Below are positions 31,807 to 45,109 of a stretch of DNA of 64,000 bases, one piece after another. A program made the position numbers and the translations under genes. The notes under the pieces were generated by a model that was given only the letters and a program-made list of their open reading frames with translations, was not told the DNA's origin and made no database searches. Within the stretch, counting starts at the first letter, position 1, and every line of letters starts with the position of its first letter. Source of the stretch: Notospermus geniculatus (lineage: Eukaryota; Nemertea; Pilidiophora; Heteronemertea; Lineidae); NCBI GenBank assembly GCA_002633025.1, contig NMRB01000035.1, positions 785,621-849,620 of the forward strand. Direction: 5' to 3'.

Positions 31807-33951
31807 TGGGGTTGGGCGCTATCTCGAGAGCAGAGCCAATAGCGAAATGGCCGCCCGTTACCGAAGCTACCAACTGACAGCACTCTCTAGCGGTAGCTTC
31901 GGGAACCAAAATGGAGCAGCTCCTCTGAGTTCCACTGAAAGTTTTCAAGATAGACCTGTGTTAATGTGAAGACTCCACTCGGCCATTTCTCAACTTTTCA
32001 TTCCTTAACCCAATTTGGACGTTTCAAAAACATTTTTTTCTCCTCAAAGATCTTTTCTTCGATGCTTCAACGCCTTTTCAACCAATTACAAAAATGTTCA
32101 GCAAAGGGACGCCATCGTCGCTAAAATGGCGGCATAAACAAGTTAGAAATAAAAGGGGCTCTTTTACCGGTGATATTTCTTCTCAGTAAATTAGTTTTTC
32201 GTCGGCGACATACCCGTCACAGAGGAAATGATTTGATATGGGAAAAATTCCGCTCAATTAACCAGTCTTCACTCGCTCGTGTAATATATCACGCGTGGGT
32301 CTTTAAATGACATTTTTCAGAAAATTCGACTTGGCGGCCGAGCCGTAAGTCTAAATTGTTAAATGGCTGTTTCCCGGACCACTGAGCAGATGTCTAAGTT
32401 CGTTTCGGAGAGCGGCCTTTTTAAGTGCGGGGTGTTCCCAACTGGTCGCTCGTCTCCCCGGCGTCACCTGTACGTTATAAAAAGATTACCAAGTTCCAAG
32501 AGTTTCGTAGCTAGCTTTTTCTACCCAATCGTGTAAATCAATTTTCGACCTGTTCGACAGCGGTGTCCATCGCAGGCTAAGTTGTCTCAGGAATCGTGTG
32601 GATCTTTTTGTCAACATTTCTGACTGAAGCAGCCGAAAAGTCGTTGATATCAGCAGCGAATATATCGGCAAAGTTAGAGTGCTTTTTCACAAGATCCACG
32701 CTGCGTAGCCACATTTTGAAGAAGCCTCATCTATAAAATCTTAAGCAGTAACATGTTCTTTATAAGCAACCCTCTGTGTGTATGAGCAAAACGATTTTAA
32801 GAAGTTATTTTGTGATGTTGTGAAATCATGCACCGACCGCACCTACTTCACTTGAGGCAGTAAAATTTAGTGATGCAAGCGGTACAAATGTTATTGATGT
32901 AAGCAGTAAAATGTTCGTAGAGTAGTTCATTCGTCTTATTATATTATTATCTTAAGTAGTTAATCAATAGTTCTCTTATACAGTGTCATGTCGCTTCTTT
33001 TCTTTAGGTTGTCGACGTCGTGACGATGAACATCACAACCCATCTTCAAGTGGAGAACTAAGAGTACAAGTCGATCCAACAAGTCAGATCTCACGTTTTA
33101 CACACCAGAGAACACAATTAAGAAGAATGTGTCCCGAATCATTAAACACAGAGGAGATTTGAGAATAACACGAAGGAGTCCCCATAAGGAGGCGACTGAG
33201 AACTTTATCTCCTTAAGTGTACTTGTGTATTATCCCCGGTGAAGTTAGCAGTCCTCCTAGCGTGGAAAATCGACATCAAGAGGGTTACATGACACTTTGA
33301 CGGTGATTCGAGTGTCTTTCAGAAGAATAGACACCCAAGTCGCTAAGACGGTGTGTCTGGAATCAACAACCAACGATTTAAAGGAAATTCAATGAAGCTT
33401 CGAGTATTTTATGAATCTACAAAGGCTTCTTTGTTTACAAGGTGAAAATTGCCAAATCTTGAAAAGCGTTTGTTCCTGATCCATTTTGACGTATCTGCTC
33501 GTCAGTAAGTAATTGATACCAAGATAACTGCTTGTAGAAACCACCAACCAGAACATTACTGAGATTTGTTTGAACGCCGTGGCAGACAATTCGACAGGAA
33601 AATCGCACACGTTCACAGCCGCATCGCAAAATGATGATCTAAATCCTATGTTATTGGAATTTGGATTAGCAAGCCAGCTATTCTATTGGGTTCACACGAC
33701 TCTAAATGGAAACCTCGGATTATAATTTTTCTTCTAATGGGCCACTTTTAACTTATATCCCAGTAGGTAATAATTTTCCTTCAATTAAATCTGTGGTTGG
33801 GATAGAAAGGGTTAATTTACCTCTACGTTTTGCATGCTTGAATGAATTACCACACAAATTGTCGCGTGTTTCTGTGTAATCCAAGGTTTACGATCAACCG
33901 ATTATATGTTCGATATCGAATTCTCATCAATATCAGTCTTATTTACTACTC
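31807..33951. other. Gene-free stretch
   Basis: No exon, RNA gene or repeat is recognised. A CG-containing segment around 32330-32470 was examined for a promoter or first exon, but nothing supports one. Confidence 0.45.
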
Positions 33952-33954
33952 TTA

Positions 33955-34105
33955 AGGGCAGCGCACACGTTCAACAAAATGCTGGCGATCAGACGGGGCG
34001 ACTGCACAAGCGACTGAAAATGGCGCTGCTGATTGGCTCAAATCTAGTCGCTTCAGCAGTCTCCTCTGTGATCGCCTGCATTTTGTTGAACGTGTGCGCT
34101 GCCCT
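33955..34105. mobile_element. Harbinger-like MITE with TTA target duplication
   Basis: The inverted ends are AGGGCAGCGCACACGTTCAA and TTGAACGTGTGCGCTGCCCT, extending through ACAAAATGC. Flanking TTA lies at 33952-33954 and 34106-34108. Arms of about 38 bp are nearly perfect. The TWA target duplication supports a PIF/Harbinger origin. Confidence 0.85.
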
Positions 34106-34108
34106 TTA

Positions 34109-34552
34109 GCTGGCTCGGATCTGACCGACTACATGAGCTGGATTTCTGTTACATCTTACACACGTTCAGGGCGTTACAGTCTACTCATCTTACTTTCTCT
34201 TGATAAGAGATGATGTATAACCAATCTCCAGTTATAGGTTAACTTCCATCTCAACTGCACGCCGGAGCAAATTTGCAACGCTCTTTGATTGGTCCACTGC
34301 GATCGAATATTCCTCTTGACCGCCATGGTGAATTACTGGAGGGCGAAGCACTCATTCTTTTTAGAGTGGAACTTCCTGTAGCACGAACGTGATCGCCTGA
34401 TAAAGTCCTAATGGTCATCCAGTATTGATAGTCTTCCTAACGGACATGCTCTTCTAAGGTTTCTTGAAGAAAAGAACCAACCTGCCTTGAAATCGCTGGA
34501 ATCGAATCCATACTGTTCACTTGGACACGGTTTCGACCGAGGCTCGTTCATA
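34109..34552. other. Gene-free stretch
   Basis: Nothing recognised. Confidence 0.4.
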
Positions 34553-34932
34553 GGCCATGTCGAATTAGCGGAACCAGCGGAAACAACGGAACCCAGCGGA
34601 ACCTGGTCTGCAACCGATAGAACGAACACGTGAATCGTCCTTGCTTCGTTCAGCTGTTGATTGAAAGCAACACTCGACTCGGTGTTGGTAAGCAACACGC
34701 GACTGCAGTCATGATGTGCGGATTGAGGCCTAAATGTAGGCCCTAGGCATGCTAGGTCTAGGCTAGGCTACCGGTGGGCCTACATGGCCTAGGCCTACCG
34801 TAGACCTAGTTTTTTCGGCGCCTAACAGTTCGATTTGAATAGTGCAGTTATTATTTAAAAAAACAACATTGTTTTTCCTTCAAGTTCCGCTGGGTTCCGT
34901 TGTTTCCGCTGGTTCCGCTAATTCGACATGGC
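34553..34932. repeat. Inverted repeat with 49-bp arms and 281-bp spacer
   Basis: The arm GGCCATGTCGAATTAGCGGA (34553 onward, to about 34602) returns as the complement at 34884-34932, ending CTAATTCGACATGGCC. The arms consist of repeated GCGGAAC/CAGCGGAA motifs. The spacer includes a CTAG/GGCC-rich palindromic patch at about 34735-34810. Possible fold-back transposon. Confidence 0.75.
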
Positions 34933-37830
34933 CTCGTTCATTGCAACGACCGACTCATGGTCGATGAGTCTGATTTGATACATTCACGACACATACACGT
35001 CCAATTACCTCACGAACGAAGGGGCTTGCTCTGTGAATGTGATAGTAGACTCACTATGAGGGAGTATTTTAGATACTATCCTCTTTCCGATGTGCATCTG
35101 CACTATTTCTATCCGAGTGCACAACGCGCCCTAACCGTAACCAAAATCGAATGAAATTATAGATATAGCAGTTGATAATGTAACTGCGCACCTTGGTATC
35201 AGCTCAGGCAGAAGTCAATATCAAATCCAATTACATCATATCCTCTGGGGTCCATTTCCAGTCCTACCAATTCTGAAAAGTGATGCTTTGTCGGGATAAT
35301 TGAAGCGGTTTGGGGCATTCCCTCGCTCGTATCATGTTTGAAGCGTTTATGAGGATGGGGCTGTCATCGCTGTCGTTGATTCCATTAATGAAAACATAGT
35401 AGCGATGTCACTGCCATGATGTCAGGATATATGATGATGACGTCATTCTAGATGACTACCGGTACCGATGACGTCACACCTAGCCTACAAAATGCTTTCG
35501 TCCTAGTTCCCTGTATTTTCTTAATTGCAATGTACGGTAACGTATTATGTAAGGCATAAACTTCCTTTGTTACATATGCACTTACGTATAAATCTTTCTA
35601 AACTAAAGCTGAAGGACAGATGCACGTAACTTACATGTCATAGGCACGTGCATAATGCAGTTTACTCGTTTTGGCGTACAGTAAGACAATGGGGCAAACC
35701 GCTGTATATCTACGTAACGTAGTTTCACATCTACATGTAAAGAACACCTCACCAATTGCTGGGCTCACAATGCGGCCGTTTTGGCCCCTAGTAGGGCTGG
35801 ACGTTCACAGCCACCATGCAGCCGAAGCTGACCTCAGACAGAGAGACCCAATCCAGGAGTGTCGCGATGCCATAATGATCAACTCACGTCTTGTCACGTC
35901 AGTCTCCTGGTTGTCACGTTATTGACCCGATGACAATAACCGAACAACTTCGACTTTTATCATCAACAACCAATCAGGTCACCTCATTTTGTAAACCACT
36001 ATCATCATGATTGCTTCCTCAGATCGACCCAGCCCGATGTTTTTCGATGGGATTCTCAGTGAGATTTCCCTCCCGGCCTGCTGTCTTGGTGTCGGTGGAA
36101 TAGTTTCCCCATGATTGGTGTAGACATGAAATGCGTCCCTTATTATCCTTAAGGGGAAAGTCTATTTCCCTTTTCCAATTGGACCTTCGTATTGTATGGA
36201 GTGTCTCTGTTATCATGATGACAGGTCTGATGAGGTTATTTGTTTGAACCATATTGGATGATCGCGAATATCTTAGACACTTCTTTGTCACCAGTCTTAT
36301 TAGTTCTGTCTGCTCCTGTTCCGTATAAGAATAAGAAACTCTGGCCAGTGTAGCCTGCCCAAACTCCTGTCGCTGTGCGATGACTGAAGTCTGAACTCTG
36401 TAACCTATTTAACCAAGCCAATACAGAATCTATATAATAATGCTGGAAGTCGGCTCAATAAAGTCACCCTTAGAAGCTTTGTTTTGCCTCGAAATTCGGC
36501 ATGGTAATAGAGGATACCATGCATATCCTGATGCAATGGATGGTTTAATTTGCGAAGAGAACTTTGTTTTGGTAGCAATCTTACTTTTTAATGGTGTTGT
36601 TCGATTGCTTTCTAAATTCTCCCTACCGCACACCGTGTGGCACCAATTCCAGCCGTGCCGTGCATTCCATCCTCGGCCAAACTCAGAATCGCCGATCGCC
36701 ACGGATTCTTGCTTGTATCATCATATTTGACCACGTGGTTGGCCTGTTAGTTCCATCCGCGACGTTAGGGGCGTCTAGCGTAGACGGTAAATGGTAGCTG
36801 GGCGTCGGATCAACCTTTACGGAGAAAGGAACGCCCGATAAAAACCCTAACAACATACTCGAGGTTTTAATGGCTGATCTTTGTTTTCACTCATTATTTT
36901 ACCTTGTAGTAGCGGAATACTTTTACTCTTTCTTCGCAATAAAAACCTATTGCTGCTCCGTCATTCAAACAGGGGAACTAATTACTCCAAAGAATGTTTC
37001 GTAAATCAATCCGTGTCTTAATCAAAGTCGGGAGAGGATACCCACGTGATTAAAAAAATTGATTTCGAGTACGAATGAAAGTGATTGCCTCCCGGAGAGT
37101 TTGACTTTTGGCGGAACTTCATACAATCTGTCGGTAGACTGTTTCCCGTCTTTGGTTCTCCACGCGACCTCCTGCGGCGCTACCATTGCTGTGAATCCGT
37201 CATGATAAACTGCTCTTCTTTACTTCATGTCCTTTCTTTCGTCCTACTCGTAAGAGATTGTTTCCTAAATTTGTTGATCTACATGTACCTCAGGTATTCA
37301 ACTATGAAATTTTCCACCGAATAATGAGCAACTGTTCCCGAGCAAATCTACTTAAAATACCCTCATTTTTTAAAGAAAGCATCAGAAACAGCCATTGAAA
37401 CAAACCATGTAAACCATATAACCTCCACCACCCCAAACGGGGTTTTTGAGAGAAAATAAACTCTGTCTATGTCAATGTCGCCATGAGTTCATGATATAGT
37501 TAGACTAAAAAACTATTACGTATGTACTGTACAGTCATGTGCGTGGAAAAAATACCTCAACGCGAAGACACTGAAGTGTCAAATCGTAAAAGTTATGCAA
37601 TGAATATATGAATATGCGTCGAATAATATTCCAGTCGGTATGCACTTTAATTTAGAGAGAAAAAACCGTAAAGTGCTTCGCTCCCTCCGGTAACAATTTA
37701 TCACGGTATTTTTTGACAAAGGCCAAGAATGTAATTAGGATTGCGAACATTAGCCGCTGTTTGATAAATTAGAGTTTAAGGTCGTTAATCTTTGGAAAAA
37801 AGTTTCAATTAGAATAGATGTTGTCTTTTG
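34933..37830. other. Gene-free stretch
   Basis: No exon or repeat is supported. Two TGACGTCA motifs lie close together at about 35438 and 35468. Open frames near 36430-36730 occur on both strands and have no recognisable domain. Confidence 0.45.
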
Positions 37831-38140
37831 GCCCAACGGCGATGTATTTAACATTGTTGTAAGCACTGCCTAAAGTACATTGTTTGGCCCAGTACAGCAG
37901 CAATGTACTGTAGCTGTCAAAAGCATAGCCCAAAGCATGGTTGTGTCGTGTACATGTGTGTTGTTTGAGGCAGTAGCGATGTATGCTAGCCAGCCTGAAG
38001 CACAGCCCAATGGAATGGGCGTGCCGTGTAGATTCGCACCGATCGTGTGGCCCAAGCGATGTACTTTATTGTGTTTTGTCTGAAGCACTGCTCAATGCAT
38101 GAGGAGGTCGTGTACATGGGCGTCGTTTGCCCAACAGCAA
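37831..38140. repeat. Degenerate 81-bp tandem repeat
   Basis: Related units start near 37888, 37969 and 38050, with a partial unit before and another after (38131-38140). Recurrent pieces are AGCGATGTA, AAGCACAGCCCAATG, CGTGTACATG and GTTGTTTG. Divergence between units is high, so the array is old. The 81-bp period keeps reading frame, but the frames show no domain and change between units. The F2 MITE interrupts the last unit. Confidence 0.65.
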
Positions 38141-38262
38141 TAGGGAGGTTTCGCAAGCGCCCGCTTGGACCATACGACGACGTTTATCTATTGTTTGGGT
38201 ATACCCACACAATAGATAAACGTCGTCGTAGGGCCTAACCGGGCGCTTGCGAAACCTCCCTA
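38141..38262. mobile_element. Palindromic MITE, family F2
   Basis: The left end TAGGGAGGTTTCGCAAGCGC is complementary to GCGCTTGCGAAACCTCCCTA. The inner arm ACGACGACGTTTATCTATTG pairs with CAATAGATAAACGTCGTCGT around a short centre (TTTGGGTATACCCACA). Flanking TA again suggests mariner-type insertion. Almost the whole element is one hairpin. Confidence 0.85.
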
Positions 38263-39954
38263 ATGTCTTACCACCGGCTGTTAATGAAACGTCGTTGGGG
38301 ATGCCTATCTTGATGCGAAAAGGCCTGAGTTCGATCCATGCGATCGCCCCCTGTCGATCAACTCCAACATGTCCAACAGGCATGAAAATTTGACCACTGA
38401 GGTTGATTTTATCGACCATCATCTGGTCACATAACATGACCTGAACACACCTAGCAGGTTCGTATTACCGAATATCAACAGGGAAACAAAAGTCAGACAT
38501 AGATCGGTGATCGACGGATTTGGTTCTGTTGATTCTTCTCTGGCAGTGTTTGTACGTACCCGCTCAGGTCTGTTCACTTTCAGCCACTCCTACCATGAGA
38601 AGGCTGTTCGTAGTTCTGTCAAAAGGTGGCGCTGTGATCGCGCGGTGGTAATGACATAATCACCATCCAATCAATGATCAGCTTTCAATCAAACTTAGGT
38701 TGCGCGGGAACGAAGGATGCTGTCCAGAATGCAGGATACGGCATGTATGTGTCTGCTCTTTGAGCGGTTTTCGACGTCTACACCCAAATAACGGCCGCCA
38801 TCTTGCTCGACGTCAAACGATGAGGTGCTCTGTACGTTTTCGTCACATCCACGCAGTGTAGGGGAACTTCGTGCCAGAGTTTTACGTTCCACGTTAGCTT
38901 CATCGAAATGACGGCCTAACATTCGCCAGTCTGGTAAAGTGCCACCTAGTGTTCCATCTCGTACTTTGTAGCCAACTCTGCCAGCGGAAGTTGCGACTAT
39001 ATTCCCCCGCCATGACCCAGAGGAGACGAGACCCCAACAGGAGACGAGTGGACGATTTGATATGCCAGCTGCTCTATTTACTCTCCGTCGACAATGATCG
39101 ATTACTTTATACAGTAACCAATATCGGCAAATATATCCGAGACAATACGTTAATGGCCATTACACTTGTATGATGTGGTCCTATTTAGTAATAGCTATAC
39201 AAATGGTTCTAGTTGTATCAAGTTGATTGGAATACTTTGATATTCTAGTTTCGGTGGGTTTTGTTATGTATTTGTGAAACTTGAGGACTATGAGGTCACA
39301 TGGCATTCAAGTTCAAGCCCTCATGCATAAGGGTGACGTCGTTTGCGTTTACGTTCAACATTCATTTCCAAACCTCTCTAATATCAAACCGGATTGTTGT
39401 ACGATTTCTCCCTCAGTTAAATGGAAACGACGGAAATTAAATTCCAATAAATCTCAATGCCGGTGGAAGCTCACTTTCTGCTCACTGTCCTTGTAATTGT
39501 AAATTAAATCTAATAATGAGATAACAGTTTCGGAAGAGACGCGAGTTTAGCCTCCACGGAAATGAATTCTCACCAATTATTACATTCCAATGGGGGATTG
39601 ATTGTTCAGAGATTATTAGTTCCAGCTTTCGTCTACTTTGAACAGTTGACAAGCAAATCCATAGTTTAACATCTGCAAGCAGGTGTGACACCGTAAGACC
39701 TGTCATCTACAGCATGTTCGCAAATAGGCGGATGAAATAATCCACGACATGACAAGTGGGGACACAAACACACACGGACGTGTCCGTCTGTTTTTCAAGA
39801 GTTTCACAAACATAGGGGGACACGCAGTAATAGAAATAAGAGAAATGTTAGCACAACCTCTCCGACATCAGTTATTTTTATTTGTAATTTGAAGTTGTGA
39901 ATTTCAGGGGCCGCGAAATTATTCTTCATTTTGACTACCGTGACTAGTTCGCTT
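38263..39954. other. Gene-free stretch
   Basis: No exon is supported. At about 39333-39383 there is a right-end remnant of an F3 MITE (GTTTGCGTTTACGTTCAAC, then TTTCCAAACCTCTCTA). Confidence 0.45.
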
Positions 39955-39957
39955 TAA

Positions 39958-40105
39958 GGCCCGTATGCACCAAACGAAGATTATCTTGAACTCAGGTTGA
40001 GCCACAACTTTTCAATTGTTTACGTTTGCCAGGGCGTGATGTGACAATGGAAAAGTGGTGGCTCAACCTGAGTTCGAGATAATCTTCGCTTGGTACATAC
40101 CAGCC
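39958..40105. mobile_element. Harbinger-like MITE with TAA target duplication
   Basis: The left arm GGCCCGTATGCACCAAACGA and the segment GATTATCTTGAACTCAGGTT are complementary to the right arm, which ends TTGGTACATACCAGCC. Flanking TAA is at 39955-39957 and 40106-40108. Arms of about 60 bp surround a short unpaired centre. Confidence 0.85.
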
Positions 40106-40108
40106 TAA

Positions 40109-42520
40109 GGGTTAATCCACGACACCCTACACATAAAAATAATGTCAAGTTGCGATATTGTACGTGGATGAACTTTTTGAAAACATCTAATGCATCGGGG
40201 ACAAGAACAATATCAGGTCTGTAGTATCGTGGCACTATATTAAGTGCAATTAAACGATGTCTGAACTTCGTCATTCAGACTTTTTGGTGGTAATTGAAAT
40301 TGCGATGAACGTCATCCGAGTGGCTGCGAGATTGGGAGCACTTCCCTTGTTGTCAAAACGCATTACGTAGTTTGAATTGACAAGCTTCTAACCAATTTCA
40401 CCAGCCATGTCCTTTGTTCACAACACCTTGAACAATGAGCAATAGTTATTACTTTGATGTGGATAACAAAAAAGCGGTGGTAATTTCTAATTGTCTACAA
40501 TTTGGCAGCCAATATACATGCCACAGGTACTGAAATGTTAATAAGTCAACTTAAAGAACATCAAAGGTAGAATAGCTGTGCTCTACCCGGGGCGTGAAAT
40601 TAACAACTAGTTATTACGATCTGAAGAATAGATGCCAGAATTTTTGAAATTTGTTGCGTTTATTAACTATGGCAGACGCTTTCATTCCGTGCGGCTGGCT
40701 GTTTTCATTCGAGTCGTGCTCATATTGTTTTTCCTCCTGGTGTGGTTGATATTAGCCGTGAGAATGGACTGTAACTGACGTAATATCCAATATCCTTTTT
40801 ATAGACGGATCCAGTGAGTCCATTTCATGATTGTAACGCTCTTTCAGTCTAACTATACCTTGTCTGCTACATGTAGGTGCACTCTTCATGTGCTGTTACT
40901 TGCTAAGTACCGATAAGTCGTGATGGACGCTTGATTGGCGCCATTGTTTCGAGCAGCCAACCATGACTGGCGCCTGGGTTCGACCAGGTGTAACGTTTTT
41001 CAGTGTGGCCATTTTTCTGTGTGGTTCCCATTGTTCGGAACACGAGGGCCTACATCATTCATATGACAGCGAGGGCAACACTTCGTAACATTTCTCCGAG
41101 TACTCTGGTTTCCTTCTGCTGTGTCTACTACCACACTGTTTCTCATTCCATGTCGATACCTTCGGAACTCTCCAAGTCCGAAGGCTGGTCGTCCCTTTAG
41201 TGAGGAGATAGGCTAACATCAGACTTGTAAAAACGAGGGCGTACGCCACGACGTACGCGTCTAGCACGAGCTAAATGAGTGGCTAACGTCAATGACAGAA
41301 TCGGCGTCAATGGCTCCTTTCGTATACATGTAATACTAATTGGGTCTTCCACGCCGAAGGGCCAATTGCTACCAGTCCGCGGATGTCTGCTGGTTATCGC
41401 CTATCGTTCAACCTTTCGCCCCTGGCATGCCTGACATATTGATGATTTTCATCGCCGTGGAGTACTGGTCGAGCACAAACGGCCTTCAGCTATGCCCTCA
41501 GCAATGCTTAACAGCTTTATTTTCCATTACACGAGGTTATCGGTGTTTTCGTGATGTGCTGTGTCCGTGGTGGGGAAAATGAGCCTTTTGGCAAGTCGTT
41601 ACGGTCGATAATCGCCCCCCGTGTATCGCATGAAGTGGATGGACCGTGATTAATCATCATGCGTGTATGATGAAGACGGGAACCAATCACGCTGTCCACT
41701 TGGAACAGGTGGTTGATGTGCTTTAGCGGCAGGTTGGTTGTGTACTTGGCGTAAACGAGGGAGAGGGATAACAGCCGTGGTTACACTACATAAAATCCGC
41801 GGTTTTTTTGTGGTCACACCTATGAATTGCCGGGCTTCAAGAAACCCGTGTCTGAAAAAACGCGGGTTTTTGAGACACGGCAAGCTCGCCGTGCTTTTCG
41901 AAATCCCTCTTTTCGTTAGTTCTTAGCACGGCTACAGATGGCGCAGCCATTAAGTGACGTCGTTTTCGCGCCTCCAACAATGTGTGCCAATACAGAAATG
42001 ACCGAAGAGTCAGTGCATGCAGAGCACCTGTAGAAAAACAAGAAAATGTGAAAGCGCAAAGGATTAAGCTTGTGCTTCCAGCTCATAGTAACTGTTTAGT
42101 TACTAGGGTTTGCCTTTGTAGGACTTACATTGGGTGGAAAGTTACTAGGTTTTGCCATGAGAAAAAACAGACCCATGGAATATTTTACCAAATCTAATGC
42201 AGTAACATGAAGCCTACAACCTAGTAACTCCGAAACTGTCTGTACCTATCTCAATTTTGAACAAAAAGTGAGTTACTTGGTTCTGCCTTTTTAGGGTAGA
42301 ACTACCAGCTGAAGTCCTGTCAAAAATGTTTTAACCTGCACTCTCTTCTACCAGTTAAATCAATTACTATGATGTAAAATGCTTGCTGAGCCAAGTAGAA
42401 GAAAATTACTGGCTTTTTTCGACAGTTTGATGACTACTTCATCACGTTGTTAGTGTCATTCGTTTTTTCTATTAACTTGCTTGTTCCTTTACAAGTCACG
42501 TTCAGGCAATATGAGAAATC
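40109..42520. other. Gene-free stretch
   Basis: No exon is supported. Repeated CTAGTAAC/GTTACTAGG motifs occur between about 42090 and 42280 without forming a clean array. Confidence 0.45.
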
Positions 42521-43842
42521 ATACGTTGATATAGTCAAGTAGGGACCAGGCATCGAGGTGACAGTTACGTTTATTTTGCATCATAAGCTTTTGGTAATTG
42601 ACCGAATTCTGTTTACGTTTGAAGGGTAGGTTTATACCATGGGGGTACTATTAAGTTTTAATAATACCTCCATGTTTATACTTGTCAGTGTCACTTCAAT
42701 TTCTAATAATGTTTGGAAAGTAAAATACGGATTCAGGCAAGTGGACTGAGTATGACTACTCGAACATGATTAATATCAGATATGAAAGTTTGATGTTGAG
42801 GTCAGTGTACAGTGTGTCCCAAAAACAACAGAGTTAAAATGGAATAAGTATAAAGAGTCGGTAGGTGGCCCTCGGAGGGTTAATAATATGAATCATCACC
42901 GGTCGTCTCGTAACAGCTATTACCAGAATGGCTGCACACACGGAAATCAGGCCTAACTTGGATCTTTAACTGGAAATGGGGATCATAACCAAGCCGATAG
43001 AGGGCAGCACACCGCAACCAGGTCGTATACGATGGACGCCCTTTCTGTGGGAAATTGATCAGGACCGGGATGTCAATTTCATTTCAATAGTTTTAACCAC
43101 TAGTGACACCTATTGAGGCAGTGAGCTAGGGTCCTTATTCGAAGTTCTTTCTCTGTCTGGGACACACCAACACGTTGCACGAAGTCAGTCGCCGCCCCCA
43201 TACGAAATGATACCACGATCATCCCATGCACTCCCTCGGACATTATTTTTTTTCTTCTGGGATTGACAAAAATCCCTCATTACTTTAACGAACAGTCAGA
43301 TGTTCATGATAGTCCCAATAGAAAAAACGTATGCGCAGTTTCGCCCACTCTTTTTATCACCAACGGCATTGTTTGAGTGCAATCCAATTTCTGGACCCTC
43401 TGTCCCTTGTGTATAATAATTACTAACGCCTCTTTTAGTTCGACATGTTTCTTGAGTGTTTTTAGAACGCAAAATGGCATTTTAGGTAAAGAAAGCATAC
43501 TTTATTTTAAGACAAGACCAGATGGAATGAGTCCCAAGCTGATCGCTTATAACATTCTGATCAGCCCATGTGAGCGTGCCTCTTTGTATGCACGAAACCG
43601 TCTAGACGAAATATACATGCAATTCTAACCCTTCTTTTATGTTGACCCCACCCTTTTATATCTGGTTGTTTTAATCTAAAGGTCAATGGAACAATACTAG
43701 GAGTCAGCCGCGCTTGTCGCCAAAAGAGGGCAGCAAAGTTCTAGCGCACCAATACAATAGAAAAGTCTCTTGATAGGTGCAATCGCTAGGCATTTAGTTG
43801 GGCCGTAGTGACTCCTATTGGTCAACTGATTGACAGCTCCTG
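42521..43842. repeat. Duplicate D1 (left of N)
   Basis: Near-identical to 43844-45109 in the same orientation. D1 begins ATACGTTGATATAGTCAAGT and ends TTGACAGCTCCTG, directly against the N. A roughly 40-bp segment near 43670-43720 is missing from D2. Most likely two alleles of one locus at unmerged contig ends. Confidence 0.92.
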
Positions 43843-43843
43843 N
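43843..43843. other. Single N at duplicate junction
   Basis: Sits exactly between the end of D1 and the start of D2, as expected for a placeholder joining two contigs. Confidence 0.85.
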
Positions 43844-45109
43844 ATACGTTGATATAGTCAAGTAGGGACCAGGCATCGAGGTGACAGTTACGTTTATTTT
43901 GCATCATAAGCTTTTGGTAATTGACCGAATTCTGTTTACGTTTGAAGGGTAGGTTTATACCATGGGGGTACTATTAAGTTTTAATAATACCTCCATGTTT
44001 ATACTTGTCAGTGTCACTTCAATTTCTAATAATGTTTGGAAAGTAAAATACGGATTCAGGCAAGTGGACTGAGTATGACTACTCGAACATGATTAATATC
44101 AGATATGAAAGTTTGATGTTGAGGTCAGTGTACAGTGTGTCCCAAAAACAACAGAGTTAAAATGGAATAAGTATAAAGAGTCGGTAGGTGGCCCTCGGAG
44201 GGTTAATAATATGAATCATCACCGGTCGTCTCGTAACAGCTATTACCAGAATGGCTGCACACACGGAAATCAGGCCTAACTTGGATCTTTAACTGGAAAT
44301 GGGGATCATAACCAAGCCGATAGAGGGCAGCACACCGCAACCAGGTCGTATACGATGGACGCCCTTTCTGTGGGAAATTGATCAGGACCGGGATGTCAAT
44401 TTCATTTCAATAGTTTTAACCACTAGTGACACCTATTGAGGCAGTGAGCTAGGGTCCTTATTCGAAGTTCTTTCTCTGTCTGGGACACACCAACACGTTG
44501 CACGAAGTCAGTCGCCGCCCCCATACGAAATGATACCACGATCATCCCATGCACTCCCTCGGACATTATTTTTTTTCTTCTGGGATTGACAAAAATCCAT
44601 CATTACTTATAACGAACAGTCAGATGTTCATGATAGTCCCAATAGAAAAAACGTATGCGCAGTTTCGCCCACTCTTTTTATCACCAACGGCATTGTTTGA
44701 GTGCAATCCAATTTCTGGACCCTCTGTCCCTTGTGTACAATAATTACTAACGCCTCTTTTAGTTCGACATGGTTGTTGAGTGTTTTTCGAACGCAAAATG
44801 GCATTTTAGGTAAAGAAAGCATACTTTATTTTAAGACAAGACCAGATGGAATGAGTCCCAAGCTGATCGCTTATAACATTCTGATCAGCCCATGTGAGCG
44901 TGCCTCTTTGTATGCACGAAACCGTCTAGACAATGCAATTCTAACCCTTCTTTTATGGTGACCCCACCCTTTTATATCTGGCTATCGCCAAAAGAGGGCA
45001 GCAAAGTTCTAGCGGACCGAATAGAAAATGCTCTTGATAGGTGCTGCAATCGCTAGGGAATGAATTGGGCCGTAGTGACTCCTATTGGTCAACTGATTGA
45101 CAGCTCCTG
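43844..45109. repeat. Duplicate D2 (right of N)
   Basis: Second copy of D1. The sequence continues to the right into unique DNA after GACAGCTCCTG. No gene is recognised in either copy; parallel open frames on both strands differ only by scattered substitutions and indels. Confidence 0.92.

Noticed and set aside
36430-36730. Possible exon with frames on both strands
   Set aside because: Neither translation shows a recognisable domain, and no repeat or splice evidence supports either strand.
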